Below are positions 1 to 10,173 of a stretch of 64,000 nt of DNA, piece after piece. The number at the start of each line of letters is the position of its first letter. Position 1 is the first letter of the stretch. This DNA comes from Moritella dasanensis ArB 0140 (GTDB lineage Bacteria > Pseudomonadota > Gammaproteobacteria > Enterobacterales > Moritellaceae): contig NZ_AKXQ01000011.1 in NCBI RefSeq assembly GCF_000276805.1, forward strand, positions 115,331 to 179,330, written 5' to 3'. The notes below the pieces were generated by a model that was not told where the DNA came from, did no database searches, and was given only the letters and a program-made list of their open reading frames with translations. The translations under genes and the position numbers were made by a program.

Positions 1-909
1 ACATCATACAGTACGAATGACGTACCTATGATCCCACTGTATATCTACTATTCAATGTTTGGTTTCCAACGTATTGGTGACTCTGCATGGATGGCTGGCG
101 ATCAAATGGCGCGTGGTTTCCTATTAGGTGCTACAGCTGGTCGTACAACACTAAACGGTGAAGGTCTTCAACATGAAGATGGTCACAGCTTAGTACAAGC
201 AGGCCTTATCCCGAACTGTGTGTCTTATGACCCAACATTCGCGTATGAAGTTGCTGTTGTATTACAAGATGGTTTACGTCGTATGTACGGCGAGCAAGAA
301 AATGTTTTCTACTACATCACATTGATGAACGAAAACTATGCTCACCATGCAATGCCAGAAGGCGTTGAAGCTGGTATCCGTAAGGGTATGTATAAGTTAG
401 AAACTTATACTGGCGAAACAGCTAAAGTTCAATTACTAAGTTCAGGTACTATCATGATGCAAGTGCGCGAAGCGGCTCGTATCTTAAGTGAAGACTATGG
501 TATTGGTTCTGACGTATTCTCGGTAACTTCATTCAATGAAATTGCACGTGATGGTCAAGACGTTGAACGTTACAACATGTTACACCCTGAAGCAGAGCAA
601 AAAGTACCGTACATCACTACACTAATGAGTGATGCACCTGCGATTGCCGCGACAGATTATATCAAAAACTATGCTGAACAAGCGCGTGCATACGTGCCGA
701 CTTCATACAAAGTTCTTGGTACTGACGGTTTTGGTCGTTCAGACAGCCGTGCAAACTTACGTCGTCATTTCGAAGTTAACGCGCAATACGTAGTTGTTGC
801 TGCATTATCTGAATTAGTTAAGAAAGGCGAGATTGATAATAAAGTTGTTGTTGATGCAATTGCAAAATTCGATATCGACGCTGACAAAATAAACCCTCTA
901 TACGCATAA
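1..909 (+). CDS. aceE: Pyruvate dehydrogenase E1 component, C-terminal part (gene begins before the window)
   Basis: This is the C-terminal third of the thiamine-diphosphate E1 subunit of the pyruvate dehydrogenase complex, which decarboxylates pyruvate and passes the acetyl group to the lipoyl arms of E2. The frame is open from base 1, so the ATG at 28 is internal. Stretches such as GRTTLNGEGLQHEDGHS and VLGTDGFGRSDSR are typical of homodimeric gammaproteobacterial AceE, and the end (DADKINP) matches the normal C-terminus. The aceF start lies 10 bases after the stop, so the two are almost certainly cotranscribed. The promoter and any PdhR site lie outside the window. Confidence 0.97.
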   Translation, partial: TSYSTNDVPMIPLYIYYSMFGFQRIGDSAWMAGDQMARGFLLGATAGRTTLNGEGLQHEDGHSLVQAGLIPNCVSYDPTFAYEVAVVLQDGLRRMYGEQENVFYYITLMNENYAHHAMPEGVEAGIRKGMYKLETYTGETAKVQLLSSGTIMMQVREAARILSEDYGIGSDVFSVTSFNEIARDGQDVERYNMLHPEAEQKVPYITTLMSDAPAIAATDYIKNYAEQARAYVPTSYKVLGTDGFGRSDSRANLRRHFEVNAQYVVVAALSELVKKGEIDNKVVVDAIAKFDIDADKINPLYA

Positions 910-919
910 GGTATAAAAA

Positions 920-2506
920 ATGAGTATTGAAATTTTCGTTCCAGACATTGGTGATGATGAAGTAGAAGTAACTGAGATTTCCGTTCAAATCGGCGATACA
1001 GTTGCAGAAGAAGATACTTTGCTTGCTGTTGAGGGTGACAAAGCGTCTATGGAAGTTCCTGCACCACAAGCTGGTGTAGTACAAGAAATCCGTGTAAATG
1101 TTGGCGACACAGTGAAAACTGGTTCATTAGTATTTATCTTTGCTGATGCAGCAAGCGCAGCGGCTCCGGTAGCTGAAGTTGCTGTTGCTCCTGTAGCTGA
1201 AGCGGCTCCTGTTGCAGCTGCTGCGGTACAAGTATTAGAAGTTAACATTCCTGACATCGGCGACGATGAAGTGGAAGTAACTGAGATTTCAGTTAAAGTT
1301 GGCGATACTGTTGCTGAAGAAGACACGTTAATGGCTGTTGAAGGCGATAAAGCTTCAATGGAAGTTCCTGCACCATTCGCTGGTGTTGTGAAAGAAATTA
1401 AAGCAGCTGTTGGCGATAAAGTAACAACTGGTTCTTTCATCATGACGTTTGAAGTTGCTGGCGCTGCACCTGTTGCTGCTCCTGTAGCACAAGCTGCCGC
1501 TGCTGCACCTGCTGCAAAAGTTGAAGCTCCGAAAGCTGCTCCTGCTGCAAAAGCACCAGAAGTAACTGGTTTCGTTGAAAACGACGCTTACCACCATGCA
1601 TCACCAGTAGTTCGTCGTCTAGCACGCGAATTCGGTGTTAACTTAGATAAAGTTGGCGCAACTGGTCGTAAAGGTCGCATCGCGAAAGAAGACGTACAAA
1701 CTTACGTTAAAAACGCAGTTAAACGTTTAGAATCTGGCGCTACTGGCGGCAACGGTTCTGGTATGGACGTACTAGCATGGCCAAAAGTTGATTTCGCTAA
1801 ATTTGGTGAAATCGAAGTAGTTAAGATGACTCGCATCCAGAAAATTTCTGGTCCGAACCTGCACCGTAACTGGGTTAAAATCCCACACGTTACACAGTTC
1901 GACGAAGCAGACATCACTGAACTAGAAGCGTTCCGTAAAGTAGAGAACAACAAACTTGTTAAGCAAGATAAAGGCTTCAAGATTTCTCCACTTATCTTCA
2001 TCGTTAAAGCAGTAGCTAAAGCGTTAGCTGATTATCCGAAGTTCAATACTTCAATCGGCGAAGATGGCGAAACTATCATTCAGAAGAAATACATCAACGT
2101 TGGTGTTGCTGTTGATACACCAAACGGTCTAGTTGTTCCGGTTATCCGTAACGTTGACCAGAAAGGTATTTACGAGCTTTGCCAAGATCTTGCTGTTATC
2201 TCTAAGAAAGCACGTTCTGGTAAACTGACTTCTTCTGACATGCAAGGCGGTTGTTTCACAATCTCTAGCCTTGGCGGTATCGGTGGTACTCAATTTACAC
2301 CTATCGTTAATGCTCCTGAAGTTGCAATTTTAGGCGTATCACGTTCTGAAATTAAACCTAAGTGGGATGGCAAAGACTTTGCTCCTCGTCTTATGTTACC
2401 AATGGCTCTTTCATATGATCACCGTGTGATCGATGGTGCTGATGGTGCTCGTTTTGTTACAGCATTAAACGGATATCTTTCAGATCTTCGTCAACTAGTA
2501 CTTTAA
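920..2506 (+). CDS. aceF: Dihydrolipoamide acetyltransferase (PDH E2), two lipoyl domains
   Basis: This is the core of the pyruvate dehydrogenase complex, transferring acetyl groups to CoA. Two lipoyl domains are visible, each with the [11 protein letters not shown] motif; the lipoylated lysines should be K41 and K144. Ala/Pro-rich flexible linkers follow each. A peripheral subunit-binding domain lies at about 225-262 ([13 protein letters not shown]), and the catalytic acyltransferase domain runs to the C-terminus with the DHRVIDG motif (H501, D505). At 528 residues it is shorter than E. coli AceF, which has three lipoyl domains. The two lipoyl segments are nearly identical in DNA, suggesting duplication or gene conversion. 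Confidence 0.97.
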   Translation: MSIEIFVPDIGDDEVEVTEISVQIGDTVAEEDTLLAVEGDKASMEVPAPQAGVVQEIRVNVGDTVKTGSLVFIFADAASAAAPVAEVAVAPVAEAAPVAAAAVQVLEVNIPDIGDDEVEVTEISVKVGDTVAEEDTLMAVEGDKASMEVPAPFAGVVKEIKAAVGDKVTTGSFIMTFEVAGAAPVAAPVAQAAAAAPAAKVEAPKAAPAAKAPEVTGFVENDAYHHASPVVRRLAREFGVNLDKVGATGRKGRIAKEDVQTYVKNAVKRLESGATGGNGSGMDVLAWPKVDFAKFGEIEVVKMTRIQKISGPNLHRNWVKIPHVTQFDEADITELEAFRKVENNKLVKQDKGFKISPLIFIVKAVAKALADYPKFNTSIGEDGETIIQKKYINVGVAVDTPNGLVVPVIRNVDQKGIYELCQDLAVISKKARSGKLTSSDMQGGCFTISSLGGIGGTQFTPIVNAPEVAILGVSRSEIKPKWDGKDFAPRLMLPMALSYDHRVIDGADGARFVTALNGYLSDLRQLVL

Positions 2507-2584
2507 TTTTAGTTAAGCAAACGCTTAATTTTAATCGGGTAATAGTTTTAGTATTTAATTAAAGAGAAGTTTTGGTATTTAATC

Positions 2585-2630
2585 AGAAGAGTTATCGCAT
2601 TTTTGCAATGTTTTAACTCTTTTTACTTCT
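2585..2630 (+). terminator. Weak AT-rich hairpin after aceF
   Basis: The arms AGAGTTA (2588-2594) and TAACTCT (2614-2620) form a stem followed by a short T-run, with an extra GCA/TGC pairing inside the loop. GC content is low, so it may only partly terminate aceEF transcription before lpd. Confidence 0.4.
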
Positions 2631-2653
2631 CATTTATTTAACATATATGTAAA

Positions 2654-2730
2654 ATTGTCTGGATTCGAACATCATTACTCAGAAGCTTTAAATTGTGCCT
2701 CTGAGTGAGGTTACCGCCATTCCAGATAAT
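2654..2730 (+). promoter_or_regulatory. Nested stem structure in the lpd 5' leader
   Basis: ATTGTCTGGA (2654-2663) pairs with TCCAGATAAT (2721-2730) with one G-U wobble. It encloses a second stem, CTCAGA (2678-2683) with TCTGAG (2700-2705). The structure ends about 20 bases before the lpd start. It could be a cis-regulatory leader or an mRNA-stabilising element; no known riboswitch class is recognised. Confidence 0.35.
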
Positions 2731-2750
2731 TAAATGACAACGAGGTCATA

Positions 2751-4181
2751 ATGAGTAATGAAGTTAAAGCACAAGTAGTAGTACTTGGCGCTGGTCCTGC
2801 GGGCTACTCTGCTGCATTCCGTGCTGCAGATTTAGGTTTAGAAACTGTAATCATCGAACGTTACAACACCCTAGGTGGTGTTTGTCTTAACGTTGGTTGC
2901 ATCCCTTCAAAAGCTTTACTACACGTAGCTAAAGTTATCGAAGAAGCAAAATCATTATCTGAACACGGTATTGTATTCGGCGCACCACAAACGGACATCA
3001 CTAAAGTTCGTTCATGGAAAGAAAAAGTTGTTAATCAATTAACTGGTGGTCTTAGCGGAATGGCTAAGATGCGTAAAGTTAAAGTGGTTGAAGGTTTAGC
3101 TCAGTTTACTGGCGCTAACACAATCGAAGCAACAGACCGTGACGGTAACGTTACAACTGTTACATTCGATAACGCAATCATTGCTGCGGGTTCACGCCCA
3201 GTTAAACTACCGTTCATTCCGCATGAAGATCCACGTGTTTGGGATTCAACGGATGCACTAGCACTTAAAGAAGTTCCAGGTAAATTACTGGTTCTAGGTG
3301 GTGGTATTATCGGTCTAGAAATGGGTACAGTTTACGCATCTCTTGGTTCTGATATTGACGTTGTTGAGTTTGCAGATCAATTAGTACCTGCAGCGGATAA
3401 AGACATCGTTAAAATTTATGCTAAAGCAGTTAAAAACAAATTTAACGTAATGCTAAGCACGAAAGTAACAGCGGTTGAAGCAAAAGAAGACGGTTTATAC
3501 GTTACTTTTGAAGGCAAAAAAGCGCCAACTGAAGCAGTTCGTTACGACGCAGTACTTGTTGCTGTTGGTCGTGTACCAAACGGTCTTGGCTTAAATGCTG
3601 AGAAAGCAGGTATTAATGTAACTGAACGTGGCTTTATCGAAACAGATAAAACCATGAGCACGAACGTTCCACACATCTATGCTATCGGCGATATCGTTGG
3701 TCAACCTATGTTGGCGCATAAAGGTGTGCATGAAGGTCACGTTGCTGCAGAAAACATTGCTGGCAAGAAACACTTCTTCGATCCTAAAGTTATTCCATCA
3801 ATTGCTTACACTGAGCCAGAAATGGCGTGGGCAGGTCTAACTGAGAAAGAAGCGAAAGAGCAAGGCGTAAACTACGAAGCTGCTGTATTCCCTTGGGCTG
3901 CATCAGGTCGTGCGATCGCTTCTGACGCATCTAACGGTATGACTAAGTTATTATTCAACAAAGACACTAACCGTATTATCGGTGGTGCTATGGTTGGTAC
4001 TAACGCTGGTGAATTACTAGGTGAAGTTTGTCTAGCAATTGAAATGGGTTGTGATGCAGAAGATATCGCATTAACAATTCATGCTCACCCAACGTTACAC
4101 GAATCAGTTGGTATGGCTGCAGAAATTTATGAAGGTTCTATTACAGATCTTCCTAATGCAAAAGCTGTAAAAAGAAAATAA
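2751..4181 (+). CDS. lpd: Dihydrolipoamide dehydrogenase (E3)
   Basis: This FAD flavoprotein reoxidises dihydrolipoamide for the pyruvate and 2-oxoglutarate dehydrogenase complexes, reducing NAD+. It has the N-terminal FAD-binding GAGPAGYSAA, the redox disulfide in GGVCLNVGCIPSK (C45, C50), the NAD-binding GGGIIGLEMG, and the C-terminal dimerisation domain with the catalytic His-Glu pair in HPTLHE (H446, E451). The length of 476 residues is normal. It lies 244 bases after aceF, behind a weak terminator and a structured leader, so it may be transcribed both with aceEF and from its own promoter. The RBS is CGAGG before the ATG. Confidence 0.97.
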   Translation: MSNEVKAQVVVLGAGPAGYSAAFRAADLGLETVIIERYNTLGGVCLNVGCIPSKALLHVAKVIEEAKSLSEHGIVFGAPQTDITKVRSWKEKVVNQLTGGLSGMAKMRKVKVVEGLAQFTGANTIEATDRDGNVTTVTFDNAIIAAGSRPVKLPFIPHEDPRVWDSTDALALKEVPGKLLVLGGGIIGLEMGTVYASLGSDIDVVEFADQLVPAADKDIVKIYAKAVKNKFNVMLSTKVTAVEAKEDGLYVTFEGKKAPTEAVRYDAVLVAVGRVPNGLGLNAEKAGINVTERGFIETDKTMSTNVPHIYAIGDIVGQPMLAHKGVHEGHVAAENIAGKKHFFDPKVIPSIAYTEPEMAWAGLTEKEAKEQGVNYEAAVFPWAASGRAIASDASNGMTKLLFNKDTNRIIGGAMVGTNAGELLGEVCLAIEMGCDAEDIALTIHAHPTLHESVGMAAEIYEGSITDLPNAKAVKRK

Positions 4182-4205
4182 TTTAGCGATTAATCGTTAA
4201 TGTAG

Positions 4206-4231
4206 AAAGCGACCTTAGGGTCGCTTTTTTT
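4206..4231 (+). terminator. Rho-independent terminator after lpd
   Basis: AAAGCGACC (4206-4214) pairs with GGTCGCTTT (4219-4227) across a 4-base loop and is followed by a T-run. Confidence 0.93.
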
Positions 4232-4410
4232 ATGCCTGTTATTCCTATCCTTGCCAACAAAATGCGTGTTCGGTTATTTTATGTAATTGGTATTAGGCAT
4301 TTTAAAACAGAAGTTGCTAGTATAGTTAGGTATAGATATACATTTTATTGAATATAACATGTTGTTCCCAGTGGATGGGATGGATTAATTTTTAGGATCG
4401 TCATTAAACT

Positions 4411-6717
4411 ATGTCTCAGATTAAACGGATTTTTGGTTCTTCATTTACAATGATGAACGGGTTACTTCTCGCTTTTATTAGCCTTAATATAAGCACTGCG
4501 ACAGCCGCAGATGGTATTTCGACTCCAACTCCTATTAGTGAAAAAACACGTCCAAAAATTGGCCTGGCCTTAAGTGGCGGTGGTGCCAAAGGTGCTGCGC
4601 ATTTAGGGGTGATTAAGTATTTAGAAAAACACAATATTCCGGTCGATTATGTCTCCGGTACCAGCATGGGTTCATTTATCGGTGGTATGTATGCCATGGG
4701 ACGATCAACGGCAGAAATAGAGCTGATATTAGCGGAGTACGATTGGAGCCAAGGTTATAACGATGACGTGCCACGCGATAAGCTGTCGATACGTGAAAAG
4801 CAGCGTCAGGATTTATTTCAAATTCAAACCGACATCGGTTTCGATGGCAGCAGTATTGAATTCCCGTCTGGTTTTGTCCAAGGCCAAGGCATGGCGAAAT
4901 TATTACGATTATCTACCAACAGCTTACCCTATGTAAGTCATTTCGATTTACTGCCAATTCCTTATCGTGCCATTGCTACCAATGTTGAAACCATGCGCGA
5001 AGTGGTATTAGAGCGTGGCGATTTATCGAAAGTCATGCAGGCGAGTATGTCTATCCCAGGTGCGTTGACGCCAGTATTAATTGATGGCCAGCATCTTGTT
5101 GACGGTGGCATGGTGAATAATTTACCGATTGGTGTCTTGCAAGAGATGGGCGCGGATATCATTATCGCGGTTGATATTGGCTCACAACTTTATAGCCAAG
5201 AAGAGATCACCAGTGCTTTCCTTATTTTTGATCAACTGTCGAGCTCAATGACGCGTACCAGTGCCAACGAGCAGATCTTAAAGTTAAGCGAACGCGACAT
5301 TTTACTGAGTCCTGAAATCGATGGTATTGGCACTGCAGATTTTGATTTGATGCCAGATGCTGTGGTAAGGGGCGAGAAAGCGGCAAGTTATGCCAGTGCT
5401 AAATTAACCGCATTATCACTATCAGATGCAGACTATGCTGTATACCAACAGCAAAAAGCAGTTAAAAAACAGCAAATGGCACAAATAGACGTCATTGATA
5501 TCAACAGTATTAATATTAATACCGACACCCGTTTAAGCCCAAGAGTGATCGAAAATAAATTAAATATAACAAATGGCGATAAGATCTCGGTGGCAGAATT
5601 AGAGCAGAAAATTGATGCACTTTATGCATTAAACCTGTTTCAAAAAATAGACTACAGTATTACAGAAAAAAATGGTGAGCATGACTTACAGGTTAATGTG
5701 GTAGAGAAAAGCTGGGGGCCGGGTTATGTGGATTTTAAATTCAACATTCAACAATCAACCACCAGTGATGATAGTCAACAAATCGGTTTGCAATATATCT
5801 TGAGTGATTTGAATCGACTGGGTGGGGAATGGCGCACTGAGTTAGTGTATGGATCGGATTCCAACATCAGTACTGAATTTTATTCGCCAATTGATTATAA
5901 TCAGTACTTTTTCTTTAAAACCGGTGTGCGTTTAGAAAACTATGAAAGTAAGCTCTATTTAGGCTCGTTTAATGATCCCGGAGTGGCGCCAATTACTTCT
6001 ACTTTTGAATACTTTCCAGTTAAAACCGATCAAATAGGTGTTTATGCTGAGTTAGGTGTTATCCCGTTTGAGTGGATACAGATTGCGGTAGGTAGCTATT
6101 ATCAGTCCGGTACAGCGGAAATTATTGGCACTACTATCGATAGCGATTTTGATAGCCAAGGCTGGTATGTAAAAACCCGTTTAGATTCGTTTGATAATAT
6201 TTCCTTCCCAACCAAAGGTTTCAAATTAGATGCCGATGTTTACATTGATACTGGTGATTATTTAAATAGTAACGAAAATAATATCTTCTTCAGCTTAGAC
6301 TGGCGTAATGCGGTGTCATTAGATCGGTCTACGTTGGAGTTTAAGGCATCGGTGGCCAGTTATGATGGACCGCCTATTTCACCGACGTTCGAAGTCGGTA
6401 TTGGTGGTTTTCAGAATTTGTCGGGTTATGGTATTAACGAACTCACCGGTAATCATAAAGGACTGGTGGCATTAATCTATCGTCATCGTTTATTGGATAA
6501 CAATTTTGGCGCATTCTCATTACCACTTTATCTGGGGGCTTCAATCGAACAAGGTAATGTCTGGAACGAGACCGATGACATCAGTTTTGATTCAACTATT
6601 ACAGCGGGTAGTGTATTTGTCGCGCTAGATACCGGTATTGGTCCGGTGATGTTGTCTTACGGTTATGCTGAAGGTGGCCATGCTTCTGGTTATCTCTTTA
6701 TTGGTAATAATTTCTAG
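4411..6717 (+). CDS. Patatin-like phospholipase with POTRA and outer-membrane beta-barrel (PlpD-like, type Vd)
   Basis: The protein has three parts. A signal peptide (about 1-33) is followed by a patatin lipase domain with the oxyanion-hole GGGAKG (56-61), the GTSMG nucleophile elbow (S85) and the DGG catalytic aspartate (D231). A POTRA-like segment follows (about 370-430), then a C-terminal barrel of the Omp85/surface-antigen type ending in an aromatic residue. This order matches type Vd autotransporters such as PlpD, which expose a phospholipase A domain. Whether the lipase is released or stays attached cannot be read from sequence. It stands alone, with the lpd terminator upstream. The RBS AGGA is rather far (about 13 bases) from the ATG. 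Confidence 0.88.
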   Translation: MSQIKRIFGSSFTMMNGLLLAFISLNISTATAADGISTPTPISEKTRPKIGLALSGGGAKGAAHLGVIKYLEKHNIPVDYVSGTSMGSFIGGMYAMGRSTAEIELILAEYDWSQGYNDDVPRDKLSIREKQRQDLFQIQTDIGFDGSSIEFPSGFVQGQGMAKLLRLSTNSLPYVSHFDLLPIPYRAIATNVETMREVVLERGDLSKVMQASMSIPGALTPVLIDGQHLVDGGMVNNLPIGVLQEMGADIIIAVDIGSQLYSQEEITSAFLIFDQLSSSMTRTSANEQILKLSERDILLSPEIDGIGTADFDLMPDAVVRGEKAASYASAKLTALSLSDADYAVYQQQKAVKKQQMAQIDVIDINSININTDTRLSPRVIENKLNITNGDKISVAELEQKIDALYALNLFQKIDYSITEKNGEHDLQVNVVEKSWGPGYVDFKFNIQQSTTSDDSQQIGLQYILSDLNRLGGEWRTELVYGSDSNISTEFYSPIDYNQYFFFKTGVRLENYESKLYLGSFNDPGVAPITSTFEYFPVKTDQIGVYAELGVIPFEWIQIAVGSYYQSGTAEIIGTTIDSDFDSQGWYVKTRLDSFDNISFPTKGFKLDADVYIDTGDYLNSNENNIFFSLDWRNAVSLDRSTLEFKASVASYDGPPISPTFEVGIGGFQNLSGYGINELTGNHKGLVALIYRHRLLDNNFGAFSLPLYLGASIEQGNVWNETDDISFDSTITAGSVFVALDTGIGPVMLSYGYAEGGHASGYLFIGNNF

Positions 6718-6748
6718 ATATAGCGTGATAAACATTCACGTAAATTAG

Positions 6749-6768
6749 TTATGATTTTTCTATCATAA
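6749..6768 (+). repeat. Inverted repeat after the patatin gene
   Basis: TTATGAT (6749-6755) and ATCATAA (6762-6768) are perfect inverted copies around a 6-base spacer, 32 bases after the stop codon. It could be a weak AT-rich terminator, but there is no proper T-run. Confidence 0.3.
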
Positions 6769-6995
6769 GTTTGATGAATGTTGAGTATTTATGTAAAAGT
6801 CCTGATGCACATGCTGCTTTAATTTTAATTTTAAGTTAAAAATGTTATATTTGTGAACACTCTGCAAGAGGTCCTAACGTTATTATTGCTGAGTTCACAT
6901 AAATAACCGTTGAATTCACATAAGAAATTAATAAGTTAGGGTTACATATAACAAGGATGTCCACCATGAGTGGCATAAACTAAGAGGAATGAGTC

Positions 6996-9575
6996 GTGTT
7001 AGAAGCTTATCGTAAACATGTCGAAGAACGTGCCGCTGATGGGGTTGTACCTAAACCTCTTGATGCTGAACAAGTTGCTGGTCTAGTTGAATTGGTTAAA
7101 GCACCAATCGCTGGCGAAGAAGAATTTATTTTAGATCTTTTAACGAATCGTGTGCCACCAGGTGTGGATGAAGCTGCTTATGTAAAAGCTGGCTTTTTAA
7201 CGGCGATTGTTAAAGGCGATGCGACATCACCGATCTTATCTGCAGAACGTGCGACTGAACTACTTGGCACAATGCAAGGTGGTTACAACATCGAAACACT
7301 GGTTGAATTACTGGATGTTGATGCGCTTGCCCCTATCGCTGCTAAAGGCTTATCACATACATTATTAATGTTTGATGCTTTTTATACTGTTGAAGAAAAA
7401 GCCAAAGCAGGTAATAAATTTGCACAACAAGTTATGCAATCTTGGGCTGATGCTGAATGGTTCTTAACGAAACCTGAAGTTGCTGAAAAAATTACAGTAA
7501 CAGTATTTAAAGTACCTGGCGAAACGAATACCGATGATTTATCACCGGCACCAGATGCATGGTCTCGTCCTGATATTCCATTACATGCACTTGCAATGCT
7601 TAAAAATGAGCGTGAAGGTGTTTCTGCTACGCCACTACAAGCGATTGAAGATCTAAAATCAAAAGGTCATCAAGTTGCTTACGTTGGTGATGTTGTTGGT
7701 ACGGGTTCTTCACGTAAATCAGCAACTAACTCTGTGTTATGGTGCATGGGTGATGATATCCCGTTTGTACCTAACAAACGTGGTGGTGGTATTTGTATCG
7801 GTTCTAAAATCGCGCCAATCTTCTTCAATACAATGGAAGATTCAGGTGCACTACCATTAGAATTTGATGTAACGAGCATAAACACGGGTGACGTTATTGA
7901 TATCTTCCCATATGCGGGTGTGGTTAAAAATAACGAAACTAATGCAACAATCACTGAATTTAAAATTAAAACTGAAGTACTGCTTGATGAAGTACGTGCT
8001 GGTGGTCGTATTCCACTGATTATCGGTCGTGGTTTAACGACGCGTGCTCGTGCTGCGCTAGGTCTTGCAGATTCGACGGTATTCCGTCTACCTCAAGATG
8101 TTGCAGCATCAACTAAAGGTTATTCTTTAGCACAGAAAATGGTTGGTAAAGCATGTGGTGTAACGGGCGTTCGTCCTAACCAATATTGCGAACCTAAAAT
8201 GACAACGGTTGGCTCTCAAGATACGACGGGTCCAATGACGCGTGATGAACTTAAAGATCTAGCTTGTCTTGGTTTCTCTGCAGATTTAGTAATGCAGTCT
8301 TTCTGTCATACAGCTGCATATCCAAAACCAATTGATGTGCAAACACACCATACATTGCCTGATTTTATCCGTAACCGTGCGGGTGTTTCATTACGTCCAG
8401 GTGATGGTGTAATTCACTCATGGTTAAACCGTATGTTATTACCAGATACTGTCGGTACTGGTGGTGATTCACATACACGTTTCCCATTAGGTATTTCTTT
8501 CCCTGCGGGTTCTGGTCTGGTTGCGTTTGCAGCTGCTACAGGTGTTATGCCACTTGATATGCCTGAATCTATTTTGGTACGTTTTAAAGGTGAACTACAA
8601 CCAGGTATCACACTACGTGACCTTGTTAATGCAATCCCTTACTACGCTATCCAGAAAGGTCTACTGACTGTTGAGAAAGCAGGTAAAATCAATGCATTCT
8701 CTGGTCGTGTACTGGAAATCGAAGGTCTACCTGAATTGAAAGTTGAGCAAGCATTTGAATTATCAGATGCATCTGCTGAACGTTCTGCTGCAGGTTGTTC
8801 AATCAAACTTAGCGAAGCACCAATCATTGAATATCTAGAGTCTAACATTGTGATGTTAAACTGGATGATTGCTGAAGGTTATGGCGATCCGAAAACGATT
8901 GCACGCCGTGTTGCTGAAATGAAAGCTTGGATTGCTGATCCACAATTGCTTGAAGCCGATGCTGATGCTGAATACGCTGAAATCATCGAGATCGATCTTG
9001 CTGATGTGAAAGAACCTATCCTTGCATGTCCAAATGACCCAGATGATGTGAAATTATTGTCTGATGTTGCTGGTGTTAAAATTGACGAAGTATTCGTTGG
9101 TTCATGTATGACTAACATCGGTCACTTCCGTGCTGCAGGTAAACTGCTTGAGAAATTCAACGGTACGCTACCAACACGTATGTGGGTTACACCACCGACG
9201 CGTATGGATGCCGCACAATTAAGTGATGAAGGTTATTATTCTATCTTCGGTAAAGCGGGCGCTCGTACAGAAATGCCTGGTTGTTCACTGTGTATGGGTA
9301 ACCAAGCACGTGTAGGTGATAATACGACGGTTGTTTCTACTTCAACACGTAACTTCCCGAACCGTCTAGGTACTGGTGCTAATGTTTACTTGAGTTCTGC
9401 TGAAGTTGCTGCTGTCGCAGCGATTAAAGGTAAGATCCCAACGGTAGCAGAGTACATGGAACTGGCATCTGAACTTGATGCAACGGCAGCGGATACATAC
9501 CGCTACCTAAACTTCGATCAAATCGCTTCTTATATCGAGAAAGCGAACGAAGTGATTGTTCAAGAAGCGGTTTAA
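6996..9575 (+). CDS. acnB: Aconitate hydratase B
   Basis: This is the main TCA-cycle aconitase, converting citrate to isocitrate. The start is GTG at 6996, preceded by TAAGAGG, and the N-terminus ([16 protein letters not shown]) matches E. coli AcnB, which also begins with GTG. The AcnB order is kept: HEAT-like N-terminal domain, swivel domain ([12 protein letters not shown] near 240) and catalytic domains. The [4Fe-4S] ligands are C704 ([10 protein letters not shown]), C763 and C766 (GCSLCMGNQ). The length of 859 residues is close to the E. coli 865. A strong terminator follows and yacL is next, as in enterics. Confidence 0.97.
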   Translation: MLEAYRKHVEERAADGVVPKPLDAEQVAGLVELVKAPIAGEEEFILDLLTNRVPPGVDEAAYVKAGFLTAIVKGDATSPILSAERATELLGTMQGGYNIETLVELLDVDALAPIAAKGLSHTLLMFDAFYTVEEKAKAGNKFAQQVMQSWADAEWFLTKPEVAEKITVTVFKVPGETNTDDLSPAPDAWSRPDIPLHALAMLKNEREGVSATPLQAIEDLKSKGHQVAYVGDVVGTGSSRKSATNSVLWCMGDDIPFVPNKRGGGICIGSKIAPIFFNTMEDSGALPLEFDVTSINTGDVIDIFPYAGVVKNNETNATITEFKIKTEVLLDEVRAGGRIPLIIGRGLTTRARAALGLADSTVFRLPQDVAASTKGYSLAQKMVGKACGVTGVRPNQYCEPKMTTVGSQDTTGPMTRDELKDLACLGFSADLVMQSFCHTAAYPKPIDVQTHHTLPDFIRNRAGVSLRPGDGVIHSWLNRMLLPDTVGTGGDSHTRFPLGISFPAGSGLVAFAAATGVMPLDMPESILVRFKGELQPGITLRDLVNAIPYYAIQKGLLTVEKAGKINAFSGRVLEIEGLPELKVEQAFELSDASAERSAAGCSIKLSEAPIIEYLESNIVMLNWMIAEGYGDPKTIARRVAEMKAWIADPQLLEADADAEYAEIIEIDLADVKEPILACPNDPDDVKLLSDVAGVKIDEVFVGSCMTNIGHFRAAGKLLEKFNGTLPTRMWVTPPTRMDAAQLSDEGYYSIFGKAGARTEMPGCSLCMGNQARVGDNTTVVSTSTRNFPNRLGTGANVYLSSAEVAAVAAIKGKIPTVAEYMELASELDATAADTYRYLNFDQIASYIEKANEVIVQEAV

Positions 9576-9643
9576 TTAATCGATGATGCAGTGACGACTG
9601 TATCGTTAATTAGCTAACTCGAATAGAACAAAATAAGTGTATG

Positions 9644-9674
9644 AAACGGCTCCCTCGATAGGGAGCCGTTTTTG
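9644..9674 (+). terminator. Rho-independent terminator after acnB
   Basis: A 12-bp perfect stem, AAACGGCTCCCT (9644-9655) with AGGGAGCCGTTT (9660-9671), has a CGAT loop and trailing Ts. Confidence 0.95.
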
Positions 9675-9795
9675 TTTCCGCTATTTTTTGCTACAATCCC
9701 TTCCCTTGAAAACCGATCAAGCTATTACCCTATTAATAAGCGATTTATAAGCTATTAATAAACGACGACCCCTTAACTAATAAGTAGGCATAACC

Positions 9796-10167
9796 GTGGA
9801 TTTTGAATTTCGTAAAGATACCCTAACAGATACTTACCGCGTCATAATATCAATGGAACAGACGGCACTGGGGAGTTGGATCCAAGGCACTTTAGGCACG
9901 GATAAAGCCACTATTGCGTTGATTCAAGCTGAAATTGATTTATTAAAAGCCCGTAAAAAACAAGAATATCGTTTAATTGGTGATGAAATGACATTAACGC
10001 TGACGCAAGAAGATGTTTGTGCGTGTATGAATTCGGAATTAATTGATTCAGGTGAAGAGTTGGACGATGACATGAATTTTTATGATGCAGAAACGGTTGC
10101 AGTATGCGGCTTGGAGGATTTTGAAATCATACTCCAAGCCTGGTTACACTTTATTAGTCAGCGCTAG
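9796..10167 (+). CDS. yacL: YacL family protein (UPF0231)
   Basis: This is a 123-residue cytosolic protein of the UPF0231 family, with no signal peptide or membrane segment. The start is GTG at 9796. Family features are the MDFEFRKD beginning, an acidic central part (SGEELDDDMNFYD) and a conserved CGLEDF near residue 103. Its position after acnB is the same as in enterics and vibrios. No molecular function is established, and none can be inferred here beyond the conserved linkage. It has its own upstream region after the acnB terminator. Confidence 0.88.
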   Translation: MDFEFRKDTLTDTYRVIISMEQTALGSWIQGTLGTDKATIALIQAEIDLLKARKKQEYRLIGDEMTLTLTQEDVCACMNSELIDSGEELDDDMNFYDAETVAVCGLEDFEIILQAWLHFISQR

Positions 10168-10173
10168 TGCTAT

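Noticed and set aside
945..1380. A long direct DNA repeat in aceF
   Set aside because: It is explained by two lipoyl domains of the same protein, which naturally share sequence.
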